Shown here piece after piece: positions 17,712-25,390 of a stretch of 32,823 bases of DNA; the first letter of the stretch is position 1, and every line of letters starts with the position of its first letter. Below the pieces are notes generated by a model that was given only the letters and a program-made list of their open reading frames with translations, did no database searches and was not told the DNA's origin. The DNA lies in contig JAAYOV010000098.1 of assembly GCA_012520095.1 (NCBI GenBank), positions 1-32,823 on the forward strand, written 5' to 3'. The DNA is from Tissierellia bacterium (lineage in GTDB: Bacteria > Bacillota > Clostridia > Peptostreptococcales > Acidaminobacteraceae). A program made the translations under genes and the position numbers.

Positions 17712-19048
17712 CTATAGCGGAATTTTTGAGAGACATTCCCGATTATCGGGAATTTCTCTCCGTTGAGGAGCTCGATGCCTCGACGCGAAAACTTCATGAA
17801 GAGTATCCTGATGAGACAGAGCTCTTTACCATCGGGCACACACGAGAAGGGAGAGAGCTGCTCTGCCTGAAACTGGGAAACGGAGACAAAAACGCTCTGA
17901 TGTTCGGCTGCCCGCACCCCAACGAACCGATCGGGACGATGATGCTGGAATACTTTTGTCGTCGGGCATTGGAAGAACCGGAGTTTATACGAGAGCTGGG
18001 ATATACCTGGTATATCGTAAAAGCGTGGGACGCAGACGGCTTGGCAAGAAACGAAGGCTGGCTGAAAGGCCCGTTTACCGTGAGCCACTATGCGAGGAAC
18101 TATTATCGTCCCGCTTCAAAAGAGCAGGTCGATTGGACATTTCCGGTGGAATACAAGGAATTGAGCTTTCACGACTCTCTGCCTGAGACAGAGGCGATGA
18201 TGAGGCTTATCGATGAGATCAGGCCGCATATCATCTATTCGCTTCACAATGCGGGTTTTGGAGGAGTGTATTGGTATGTCACAGAAGATGTGCCGGAGCT
18301 CTATCGACCGATGCGAGAGCTCGTCGAGTCCGAGGAGATTCCTCTTCACCTCGGAGAGCCCGAATCTCCCTATCTGAAAGAACTGGCTCCCGCTGTTTAT
18401 AAAGCGGAAGGGATTTGGGAGACGTATGATTACCTCGAGGCAAACGGTGTCGAGAATATCGCAGATGTGCTGGGAGGTACGGCAAGCGACGATTATGCCG
18501 GCCGGCGTTACGGAACGTTTACGATGCTTACAGAGCTTCCTTATTTTTATTCTCCGCGGATCGACGATTTGAGCGAGTCGGAGATGACGCGAAGGGAAGT
18601 GGCGCTCATTCGACTTAATAAGAGCGAGGCGTCTTATCGAGAGCTCAGAGAGATCGTCGAAAGAAACGTACCGTTTTTCTCTCCCGACAATGTATTCGTC
18701 TCCGCTGTCGTTGATTTTACGAAACCTGAACATATTCAGGCGGAGCGCGAAGACGTCCTTCGAAACCAGAAATACGATGCGCTTGCTAAAGAATCAGAGG
18801 TTTTTGACAACCTGCTCGTCTCTGATATGTATCAACTTTTGACATACGCCATGCTGGTGCGCGCCTTTGAAAAAGACGGATTGGACGAAAATCAGGATTA
18901 TTCTTTGGCAAAAAGCCTTTTTGAAGAGAGGGCTCGGAAGCTTGAGTCGGAGCTCGACTATCAGGTGATTCCGATAAAGAAGCTCGTTACCCTGCAGCTC
19001 GGGTGCGGACTCCTGATGGCGCAGGTCATGAAGAGCAAGAAAAACTAA
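17708..19048 (+). CDS. M14-family zinc carboxypeptidase at the end of the opp operon
   Basis: A 446-residue protein without signal peptide, so probably cytoplasmic. The zinc site is seen as HPNE (His70, Glu73) and SLHNAG (His180). Arg130-Asn131 in the ARNYY segment match the substrate-carboxylate pair of the family, and Glu276 in TMLTELPYF is the probable catalytic glutamate. The C-terminal 150 residues are helical and not recognised. The start is GTG 17708, overlapping the binding-protein stop as GTGA, which implies coupled translation. Its place in the operon suggests that it trims imported peptides. The substrate is unknown: ordinary C-terminal residues or a special linkage such as gamma-glutamyl are both possible. 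Confidence 0.82.
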   Translation: MTIAEFLRDIPDYREFLSVEELDASTRKLHEEYPDETELFTIGHTREGRELLCLKLGNGDKNALMFGCPHPNEPIGTMMLEYFCRRALEEPEFIRELGYTWYIVKAWDADGLARNEGWLKGPFTVSHYARNYYRPASKEQVDWTFPVEYKELSFHDSLPETEAMMRLIDEIRPHIIYSLHNAGFGGVYWYVTEDVPELYRPMRELVESEEIPLHLGEPESPYLKELAPAVYKAEGIWETYDYLEANGVENIADVLGGTASDDYAGRRYGTFTMLTELPYFYSPRIDDLSESEMTRREVALIRLNKSEASYRELREIVERNVPFFSPDNVFVSAVVDFTKPEHIQAEREDVLRNQKYDALAKESEVFDNLLVSDMYQLLTYAMLVRAFEKDGLDENQDYSLAKSLFEERARKLESELDYQVIPIKKLVTLQLGCGLLMAQVMKSKKN

Positions 19049-19083
19049 GTATAAGGTGGTTTAGCTTAAACATAATAAGATAA

Positions 19084-19130
19084 ACAAAAGAGACCCTTCC
19101 GTCCATCGATACAGATGGACGAGAGGGTCT
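19084..19130 (-). terminator. terminator between convergent opp operon and L25 gene
   Basis: An almost uninterrupted stem joins AGACCCTTCCGTCCATC (19091-19107) to GATGGACGAGAGGGTCT (19114-19130) around a 6-base loop. On the minus strand it is followed by CTTTTGTTT, so it ends the L25 transcript. On the plus strand TCTTGTTGTCT follows, a weaker tail, but it probably also stops the opp operon. Confidence 0.8.
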
Positions 19131-19158
19131 TGTTGTCTGTGAAGCGAAGGTGAATTTC

Positions 19159-19794
19159 TTATTCTTCTCCTTCAGATTCCTCTCCTGTCGCTTCGACAGT
19201 CTCGACACCGTCGGCTTCTTCGGCTTCTTCCTCTTCAAAGGCAGTGGGCTCGATGACATTGTAGATGAGCGAGTCATGCGGAGTGATCACTGTGTAGTTT
19301 TCATCGGTGAAAATGGGGAGATCTGCCACGCTCAAGCTCTCGCCAACTTGTACAGAGGAGACATCGAGATTCAGAGAATCGATCAAATAGCGAGGCAACG
19401 TTTCAATTTCAAGCTCGTTTAAGAGCTCTTGAACGATGGCATCGCCTTGAACTTGATCGAGTCCTGTGAGAAAAATAGGAATGCTGACTTTAATTTTCTC
19501 ATCAGCCATCAATCGCTGAAAGTCCATATGGAGAACTTTTTGTGTGACAGGGTGACTCTGCATATCCTTTAACAGTACGAAAGTCTTCTCCCCGTCGATC
19601 ACCAGGTCCAACGCCGAACCTACATGATGGGAGTTGAGAAAACGTTGTGTCTGTGTTTCGCTCAGGCTCAGAAGCGTCGGCTCCTCTTTGCCTCCATAGA
19701 CAACGGCGGGAATGCGCGCCTCTCTGCGAAGAGCGGCATTGCTGCTTTTTCCTTTATTTTCCCGCAGTTGGGCTTCAAGGAAATCTCTTGACAT
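19159..19794 (-). CDS. 50S ribosomal protein L25, CTC/TL5 long form
   Basis: A 211-residue 5S rRNA-binding protein of the general-stress CTC type. The N-terminal L25 domain (about 1-90) has REARIPAVVYGG and LLKDMQSHPVTQKVLHMDFQ. The beta C-terminal domain (about 95-180) includes VSIPIFLTG and LPRYLIDSLNLDVSSVQVGESL. The last 25 residues are almost all Glu, Ala, Gly and Thr, an acidic tail. The start is ATG at 19794 on the minus strand, with AGGAGG seven bases upstream; upstream in-frame codons to 19812 would come before the Shine-Dalgarno. The gene is transcribed alone, against the opp operon. Confidence 0.93.
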   Translation of the reverse strand: MSRDFLEAQLRENKGKSSNAALRREARIPAVVYGGKEEPTLLSLSETQTQRFLNSHHVGSALDLVIDGEKTFVLLKDMQSHPVTQKVLHMDFQRLMADEKIKVSIPIFLTGLDQVQGDAIVQELLNELEIETLPRYLIDSLNLDVSSVQVGESLSVADLPIFTDENYTVITPHDSLIYNVIEPTAFEEEEAEEADGVETVEATGEESEGEE

Positions 19795-19832
19795 AATTAA
19801 CCTCCTAGTCAAGTAGTTTATACTCTGTTTTT

Positions 19833-19849
19833 ATGATACCAATATAGCA
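19833..19849 (-). promoter_or_regulatory. candidate extended -10 elements for the L25 gene
   Basis: On the minus strand TGCTATATT (19849-19841) and TGGTATCAT (19841-19833) both have the TGn-plus-hexamer form of an extended -10 element. Neither has a good -35. The same TTGGTATCAT string is found before the CBS-ACT gene (25349-25358). Confidence 0.35.
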
Positions 19850-20061
19850 TACCATGTTATTTGGCCTTTTAGGAAGATATTTTTTTCGGGTATATACAAA
19901 AGTGTCTTTATAGGGTATAGATAGTATGCTGTCACTGATGATATTTGCGTGCATTGTCTCAAAAACGCAAAAAATGAGAGAAAAGAAGGGGTGTTTGAGC
20001 CCTTACAGGAAAGAAGAGACCTCGGTTGCATCCCATCTTTCAGGCTTCCGTACACACATAT

Positions 20062-20090
20062 CTGTCACACGGATATTGAAGTTATATACA
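20062..20090 (+). promoter_or_regulatory. candidate promoter of the YitT-family gene
   Basis: CTGTCA (20062-20067), 17 bases, TATACA (20085-20090): four of six matches in each hexamer with ideal spacing. It would give a leader of about 90 bases that includes the GGAGAG hairpin and the candidate leader peptide. The inverted repeat ATATC/GATAT overlaps the -35 and spacer and could be an operator. Confidence 0.35.
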
Positions 20091-20139
20091 GTGGAGAGTT
20101 CTTTCGCTCTCCTTGACCTTGTCTATTAAGGAGATGGTC

Positions 20140-20175
20140 ATGGGGGCGCGCTCACATGAGCTCTTCCGGATTTAG
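20140..20175 (+). CDS. possible 11-residue leader peptide
   Basis: ATG 20140 follows AAGGAG (20128-20133) at a 6-base spacing and reads MGARSHELFRI before TAG at 20173-20175. The stop codon overlaps the Shine-Dalgarno AGGAG (20174-20178) of the next gene, so a ribosome ending here would sit on the start region of the YitT-type gene. The signal is only as strong as the spacing and the overlap; no family is recognised and it may be chance. Confidence 0.3.
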   Translation: MGARSHELFRI

Positions 20176-20184
20176 GAGTAAAAT

Positions 20185-21033
20185 ATGTTTAACAATTATA
20201 AGCGCATTGCATTCATACTATTGGGGCTTCTTATCATGACTGCAGGACTGGGAGTTTTTATCATCCCTTCAAAACTTGCCTCTGGAGGATTGACGGGGTT
20301 TTCATTGGTTCTTAACCATCTGTTTCCGTCGCTGTCAGTGGGAAGCATCATGCTCATCGGCAATATTTTCCTCTTTATTCTGGGGTTTCTTTTGATCGGA
20401 AAGCAGTTTGGCGGGTACACCATCTTCTCTTCACTGACATTGTCTGCTTTTCTCGATATTTTTGCCAGGATATTTCCCATGCAAAGTGCGCCCACAGATG
20501 ATCTTTTTATCAATCTTTTCTTTGGGACGCTCATCAGCTCGGTCGGTATGGCGATCGTCTTTCACCAAGATGCTTCCACCGGAGGAACGGACATCCTCGC
20601 AAAAATCGTCACAAAATATACGACACTGGACATCGGAAAAGCTCTCATGGTGATCGATGTATTCGTCGTGATCATGGCATCCATGGTCTTCGGCGTGCGT
20701 TTGGGACTGTATGCTCTTCTCGGCGTTCTGATGAACGGCTTCATCATTGACAATCTCATCATGGGCTTTAAGAGACGATTCCTTGTTGTCATCATGAGTG
20801 AGAAAAATGATGAGATCTATCAATTTGTCGACGAAACCCTTGAGCGAGGGGCTACGCTCTATCATGCTGAAGGCGCATATGAGCGCCAAGATAAATATGT
20901 ACTTCATACCATTTTAAATAAAAGTCAGTATATTCAACTCAAACAGCACGTCCATCGAATCGATCCGGATGCTCTGTTGAGTGTCACAACGGTTCAGGAA
21001 GTCTTCGGCGAGGGCTTCGCTGAGTTACGTTGA
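20185..21033 (+). CDS. YitT-family membrane protein
   Basis: A 282-residue protein with about five membrane helices in the first 190 residues and a cytoplasmic C-terminal domain (about 200-282) of the DUF2179 type. The motifs GLGVFIIPSKLASGGLTGFS and FHQDASTGGTDILAKI are characteristic of the YitT family, often found in multiple copies in Bacillota. Physiological function is not established; relatives have been proposed as transporters. AGGAG precedes the ATG with 6 bases. The HAD gene follows after 27 bases and may be cotranscribed. Confidence 0.88.
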   Translation: MFNNYKRIAFILLGLLIMTAGLGVFIIPSKLASGGLTGFSLVLNHLFPSLSVGSIMLIGNIFLFILGFLLIGKQFGGYTIFSSLTLSAFLDIFARIFPMQSAPTDDLFINLFFGTLISSVGMAIVFHQDASTGGTDILAKIVTKYTTLDIGKALMVIDVFVVIMASMVFGVRLGLYALLGVLMNGFIIDNLIMGFKRRFLVVIMSEKNDEIYQFVDETLERGATLYHAEGAYERQDKYVLHTILNKSQYIQLKQHVHRIDPDALLSVTTVQEVFGEGFAELR

Positions 21034-21060
21034 TATTGCCGGCGAAGGAGGAATGATTTA

Positions 21061-21888
21061 TTGAATTATCGAATAATAGCGATTGATTTAGACTTTACAC
21101 TTCTCAATGATCAGCATCGAATTCATGAGAAAAATCAAGAAGCGCTGAAAGAACTGGCAAAGATAGCCACTGTCGTCTTTGCGTCGGGAAGGCCTATTTC
21201 CGCCATGCTCCCGTTTCTGCAAATATTTCCGAAGGGAACGATCAAATATCTCATAGGCAGCAATGGGGCTCATTCAATCGATGAAGAAGGCAATATTTTT
21301 TATGAAGCATATATTGATGGCGAGATCCTGCTACCGGTTTACAAAGAGGCGGAAAATAGAGACGTGAGCTTTCATTTCTTTCATGAAGGAGCGATTTATT
21401 CAAACACGGACAGCATCATTGTAAGAAAAGATGCGGAATTCATGGAAATGCCGTTAAAAATTGTTGATAACATGGACGAAATGCTCACCGGCATGCATCT
21501 GCATAAGTTCCACTCCATGGGTGATCCTCTCAAGCTTCGGGGCTTTTATGAATGGCTCCGGGCACAGAAGCTTCCTCTGCACCCAATTCTCTCCAAACCA
21601 TACATTATGGAGGTGCCGCCGATAGGAGTGGACAAGGGCGAGGCTCTTAAAAGTCTTGCCGCCTACTTGGGGGTTCGAAGGCGGGAGATCTTAGCCGTGG
21701 GTGACAGCTTTAATGATGCAGGAATGCTTCGCTATGCAGGGACGGGGCTTGCCATGGATAATGCTCCTAAAGGCGTCAAGAACATCGCTGATCGCACCTT
21801 ATATGTCAATCATGAGCAAAATCTGGCGGAGATACTGTTGGAGATCGTTTTAGAACCGAAAAAACTGTATTCTCTCAGTTACAAATAG
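21061..21888 (+). CDS. Cof-type HAD-superfamily phosphatase
   Basis: A 275-residue HAD hydrolase of the Cof (C2 cap) class, which dephosphorylates sugar phosphates, flavin or other small phosphates. Motif I is IAIDLDFTLLND with Asp9 and Asp11; Phe replaces the usual Gly after the second Asp. FASGRP is motif II, Lys in GVDKGEALKSL is motif III and GDSFNDAGML is motif IV. The start is TTG 21061 with GAAGGAGG upstream; no ATG fits. The next gene begins 26 bases later. The substrate cannot be deduced. Confidence 0.9.
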   Translation: MNYRIIAIDLDFTLLNDQHRIHEKNQEALKELAKIATVVFASGRPISAMLPFLQIFPKGTIKYLIGSNGAHSIDEEGNIFYEAYIDGEILLPVYKEAENRDVSFHFFHEGAIYSNTDSIIVRKDAEFMEMPLKIVDNMDEMLTGMHLHKFHSMGDPLKLRGFYEWLRAQKLPLHPILSKPYIMEVPPIGVDKGEALKSLAAYLGVRRREILAVGDSFNDAGMLRYAGTGLAMDNAPKGVKNIADRTLYVNHEQNLAEILLEIVLEPKKLYSLSYK

Positions 21889-21914
21889 TCGCTATTCATA
21901 GAAAGGAAACAACC

Positions 21915-22667
21915 GTGAAATTACATTCTTGGAATGTCAATGGACTGCGCGCAGTGATTCGAAAGGGCTTTTTTGACTACCTGTCCCGGGAAGACCCGCA
22001 TATTGTCTGTCTGCAGGAAATCAAGGCGATGCCTGAGCAAGTGGAAGATACCTTTGAAGGATATCATGTGTTTTGGAATAGTGCGCAGAGGAAGGGATAT
22101 TCAGGGACGATGACCCTTTCAAAGACGAAACCTATCAGCGTGCGAAAGGGGATCGGCATCGAAGTGTTCGATGTAGAAGGCAGAGTGTTGACATTGGAGT
22201 TTGACGACTTCTTCCTCGTCAACATCTACACGCCCAACTCGAAAAGCGGTCTCGAACGCTTAGATGAGAGAATGTATTTTGAAGATGAATTGAGGGACTT
22301 TTTAGCCGAATTGGAGAAGGAAAAACATGTTATCGTCTGTGGGGACTTAAATGTCGCCCATCAGGAGATCGACCTGAAAAATCCTCAGTCAAATCGCAGA
22401 AGTGCCGGATTTACCGATGAGGAGAGAGAAAAATTCACGCAGCTTCTTGAGAGCGGCTACATCGATACATTTCGCTACTTTTATCCGGATGCCGTGGATG
22501 TCTATTCCTGGTGGAGTCCGATTACCAGAGCCAGAAGTCGAAATGCCGGGTGGCGCATTGATTACTTCCTCGTATCGGAAGGGATGAAAGAGAAGATGAA
22601 AGATGCCCGCGTATTGATGGAGGTCATGGGAAGTGATCACTGTCCTGTCGAGTTGGAGTTGAAGTGA
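21915..22667 (+). CDS. exodeoxyribonuclease III / AP endonuclease
   Basis: A 250-residue Mg2+-dependent nuclease of the ExoA/XthA family that repairs abasic sites. It shows SWNVNGLRA, the metal ligand Glu35 in CLQEIK, GDLNVAH (Asp144, Asn146), GWRIDYFLVS and the C-terminal GSDHCPVEL (Asp241, His242). Length is normal. The start is GTG 21915 with GAAAGGAA upstream. It lies in a possible transcript with the HAD gene before it and the hydrolase after it. Confidence 0.95.
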   Translation: MKLHSWNVNGLRAVIRKGFFDYLSREDPHIVCLQEIKAMPEQVEDTFEGYHVFWNSAQRKGYSGTMTLSKTKPISVRKGIGIEVFDVEGRVLTLEFDDFFLVNIYTPNSKSGLERLDERMYFEDELRDFLAELEKEKHVIVCGDLNVAHQEIDLKNPQSNRRSAGFTDEEREKFTQLLESGYIDTFRYFYPDAVDVYSWWSPITRARSRNAGWRIDYFLVSEGMKEKMKDARVLMEVMGSDHCPVELELK

Positions 22668-22686
22668 TGGACTGACGGAGGTCGCC

Positions 22687-23499
22687 ATGTTATTTGGAGC
22701 CGGCGAAGGAAGTGTACGCATAGGAAACAGCCGAATGCACTATGTGACATTTGGGAAGGGGAAGAGAGATTTGATCCTTTTTCCGGGTCTCGGGGACGGA
22801 TTGGCCACGGTAAAAGGAAAGTCGCTTCCTCTTGCATGGATGTACCGAAAGTATGTAAAAGAATATAAAGTTTGGGTGTTCAGCCGAAAAGAACCGCTTG
22901 AAGACAATATCACGACGAAAGATATGGCGGCGGAAATGAAGGAAGCGATGGATCAGCTGAATATCAAAAAAGCATCGATTATGGGTGTTTCTATGGGAGG
23001 CATGATCGCCCAGTATTTGGCAGTCGACTTTCCTGAGAGAGTTGACAAGCTGATTCTCGTCGTCTCCATCGCCACCCCCAATCCACTCGTCGTTGGGAAT
23101 CTCAGTTACTGGATTGAACTCGCGGAAAAAGGAGATTTTGAAACCCTGATGATCGACAGTACGCTTCGATACTATTCTTCAGAGGCGTGGAAGAAAAAGA
23201 AATGGCTTCTTCCTCTGACTCTCAAGGCGGCAAAGTCGAAGAACCCGGAGCGATTTTTGAGCCAAGCAAAAGCCGCTCTCTATCACGATGCCTATGAAGA
23301 GCTTGGAAAGATTCAAGCTCCGACGCTGATCATAGGAGGAGCAAAAGACATGACGGTTGGGCCCGACGCTTCATTAGAGATGGCGGAAATGATCCGAAAA
23401 AGCACTTTGTATATCTATCCTGAATTCGGTCATGCTGCCTATGAAGAAGCCAAAGACTTTCATGAGGTCGTACTGCGATTTCTACGCGTTGAAAGCTGA
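22687..23499 (+). CDS. alpha/beta-hydrolase
   Basis: A 270-residue alpha/beta-hydrolase-fold protein. The nucleophile elbow is GVSMGG with Ser102, and Asp221 (GGAKDMTVGP) and His249 (EFGHAAYE) complete a normal catalytic triad. The oxyanion region is LFPGLGDG. No signal peptide is present, so it acts in the cytoplasm. GACGGAGG precedes the ATG. It starts 19 bases after the exonuclease III gene and is followed by a terminator, so it is the last gene of this unit. Esterase, lactonase or hydrolase activity is possible; the substrate is unknown. Confidence 0.88.
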   Translation: MLFGAGEGSVRIGNSRMHYVTFGKGKRDLILFPGLGDGLATVKGKSLPLAWMYRKYVKEYKVWVFSRKEPLEDNITTKDMAAEMKEAMDQLNIKKASIMGVSMGGMIAQYLAVDFPERVDKLILVVSIATPNPLVVGNLSYWIELAEKGDFETLMIDSTLRYYSSEAWKKKKWLLPLTLKAAKSKNPERFLSQAKAALYHDAYEELGKIQAPTLIIGGAKDMTVGPDASLEMAEMIRKSTLYIYPEFGHAAYEEAKDFHEVVLRFLRVES

Positions 23500-23532
23500 A
23501 AGAATATCTCCCTGCTGAGTGTCAATGTCGAG

Positions 23533-23563
23533 CTATCCGTATTGTTTTCCGGATAGTTTTTTT
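23533..23563 (+). terminator. Rho-independent terminator after the hydrolase gene
   Basis: A perfect 7-bp stem CTATCCG/CGGATAG with a 10-base loop is followed directly by seven T residues. Confidence 0.88.
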
Positions 23564-23688
23564 GTCTGTCGAGGCCATTTGCCGAGTGCTGCGGCCGGTT
23601 GCTTTCGAGAGTTTGAACTTGAAGGCTTCACAAAAAGAAACTGGAGCGCTCAAGTGAATAATGGGTATCTCTCTATTGAGGTGTGAAA

Positions 23689-25257
23689 ATGAACAAAACA
23701 GATCTACATATTCATTCCGTGTATTCTGACGGCTCGCAGAGCATTGATGAGATTTTTTGTGAGGCTAAGAAAGAAGGAATGACTCGAATTGCGATCACTG
23801 ATCACGATGCGCTTCCTCCGTGGGAGGAAGTAAGAGAAGCAAGAGATCGCTATAGAATCGATACATTGACAGGAGTAGAGCTCAGTTGCCGGGATCCTCT
23901 GACTGGAAGAAGCGTCCATCTTTTAGGGTATGGATTTTCTCCTGCTGCTCCACATATCAGGAAGTTTTGTGAGGATATGACGCTGAGGCGTCGCAGACAA
24001 AACAGCCGTCAGCTTTCCATCTTGAAGGAAATGGGTTATCGCTTTGAGTGCTCGAAACTCTTGGAGTATATGACACCCGGAGGTGTTCTCCAAAAACAAC
24101 ACATCTTACTGATGCTGATGGATGCAGGTTATACCGAGCATATGTTTTCATCGCTGTTTTTTGAGCTGTTCGGACGCCGGGGCGTGCTTCTGGAAGAAGA
24201 TGACTCGCCTCACTTTGAAGAAGGGATGTATGCGATACTTGCCGACGGAGGTCAAGTGGCGCTTGCTCATCCGGCGCTCGGAGAATTATGGGATTTAGTA
24301 CCTGTTTTGAAGGAATTGGGGCTTGCCGCCATTGAGATGGATCATCCCGTCCACTCTGCACAGGATCGGCTAAGAGCGGCTGAGCTTGCGCAAAAGTACG
24401 ATCTCGAACTTGCAGGAGGCTCCGATACCCATGGCAACTACAGCTATATTCAGCGTCGCATAGGGGAGTGTCTCTCTCATTGGCTGACTCACGACAATTT
24501 ATCTGAAAGAATGCACTTTGTCAGAGGGCTTCTGGAAGAGGCTTCGAAAGAGGCGCTCATGCGTGGCAGCCGTCCGATGAGGAGCTGGGACAAGGGAAAA
24601 CAGGACTGGGTTAGCGAAGTGGACCTGTATATTCAAGAAAAGATTGTCCAGGCGATTAGAAGCCGGTATCCTTCTGAGACAATTATCAGCGAAGAACTGC
24701 CGAATGGGAGCCTGTCAAAGGGATTTAATTGGATTCTCGACCCCATTGACGGGACCAGGAATCTCTTATATGAAAGAGAAAATTACTTCATCTCTCTGGC
24801 TCTCTACAATGGGAATATACCGGTGCTTGCCGGTCTTAGCGATCCCAAGCGATCCGAGATCTTCTTAGGAGAAAGAGGAAAGGGAGTAACCAAAAATGAC
24901 ATGCCGCTTCCGGCTCTGAAGCCCGTTGCCATGCATCAAGCGATATTCGAAAACGGGACAAAGGCAAATCACTTGGGCAAACTTCTCTCAGAGGTGCAGG
25001 CTGTCCGATACAGTGGGTCGATTGTCAAGAGCTTAAGCATGCTTCTCACCGGAAAACGGCATCTCATGGTCAGTGACAAGGTGCGCATCTGGGACTATGC
25101 GGGCGGTGTTTTCCTGCTGGAAGAGCTTGGCGGAGCGGCCAAGATCTATCCGGGAAAAGGCCGTGGCGGCGCAGATGTGCTAATTGCAGCGGTCAGCCGG
25201 GACCTACTGGAAGATGCGCTTAAAGCAATCAAAGAAGATGGATGGGATGAGCGGTGA
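23689..25257 (+). CDS. PHP phosphoesterase fused to an inositol-monophosphatase-like phosphatase
   Basis: A 522-residue two-domain enzyme. The N-terminal PHP domain (1-about 270) keeps the metal ligands His7, His9, Asp14, His39 (TDHD), Glu64 (GVELS), His194 (LAHP), Asp246 and His248 (GSDTHG), like the TrpH/RNase AM group. The C-terminal domain (about 285-515) is an IMPase/CysQ-type phosphatase with SEE (Glu335-Glu336), DPIDGTRN (Asp351, Asp354) and IWDYAGG (Asp469). Both active sites look intact. Members of both families are known to attack 3',5'-bisphosphonucleotides such as pAp, so one shared substrate is a plausible inference. I chose ATG 23689 with GAGGTG five bases upstream; GTG 23683 is the alternative. 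The frame is continuous over the junction. Confidence 0.87.
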   Translation: MNKTDLHIHSVYSDGSQSIDEIFCEAKKEGMTRIAITDHDALPPWEEVREARDRYRIDTLTGVELSCRDPLTGRSVHLLGYGFSPAAPHIRKFCEDMTLRRRRQNSRQLSILKEMGYRFECSKLLEYMTPGGVLQKQHILLMLMDAGYTEHMFSSLFFELFGRRGVLLEEDDSPHFEEGMYAILADGGQVALAHPALGELWDLVPVLKELGLAAIEMDHPVHSAQDRLRAAELAQKYDLELAGGSDTHGNYSYIQRRIGECLSHWLTHDNLSERMHFVRGLLEEASKEALMRGSRPMRSWDKGKQDWVSEVDLYIQEKIVQAIRSRYPSETIISEELPNGSLSKGFNWILDPIDGTRNLLYERENYFISLALYNGNIPVLAGLSDPKRSEIFLGERGKGVTKNDMPLPALKPVAMHQAIFENGTKANHLGKLLSEVQAVRYSGSIVKSLSMLLTGKRHLMVSDKVRIWDYAGGVFLLEELGGAAKIYPGKGRGGADVLIAAVSRDLLEDALKAIKEDGWDER

Positions 25258-25349
25258 CGTTTAGAGGCAAGTGAGATATTTATCCTTATTGTCCTGAGAG
25301 AGTGAATATCAACAAATTATTCCGAATGAGTTTATTTTTTATCATTTCT

Positions 25350-25358
25350 TGGTATCAT
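25350..25358 (+). promoter_or_regulatory. candidate extended -10 promoter of the CBS-ACT gene
   Basis: TGGTATCAT contains TATCAT (five of six -10 bases) with the TGn extension, 33 bases before the start codon. A T-rich stretch with TTTATT lies where a -35 would be. The same TTGGTATCAT occurs before the L25 gene. Confidence 0.45.
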
Positions 25359-25390
25359 GAGAGTAATATCATCTATTTAAGGAGTTAAAT

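Larger units (their letters stand above)
19795..20184. other. 390-base intergenic region between L25 and yitT-type gene
   Basis: It holds the L25 promoter region on the minus strand and, on the plus strand, an inverted repeat ATATC-9-GATAT (20058-20076), a candidate promoter (20062-20090), a 6-bp hairpin GGAGAG/CTCTCC (20093-20112) and a possible leader peptide (20140-20175). The stretch 19860-20050 has no coding gene, RNA gene or repeat that I can recognise. A 74-codon minus-strand open frame in it has no initiation signal or recognisable product. Confidence 0.6.

Noticed and set aside
18116-18733. 205-codon open frame on the minus strand
   Set aside because: Antisense to the M14 peptidase gene with its intact zinc-site residues; no initiation signal.
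19831-20055. 74-codon minus-strand frame in the intergenic region
   Set aside because: No Shine-Dalgarno, no recognised domain, and it would place an extra gene directly over the L25 promoter region.
20093-20160. possible small structured RNA (SRP-like or riboswitch) before the YitT gene
   Set aside because: There are short stems (GGAGAG/CTCTCC, TCATG/CATGA) but no conserved core of SRP RNA, T-box or any riboswitch that I know.
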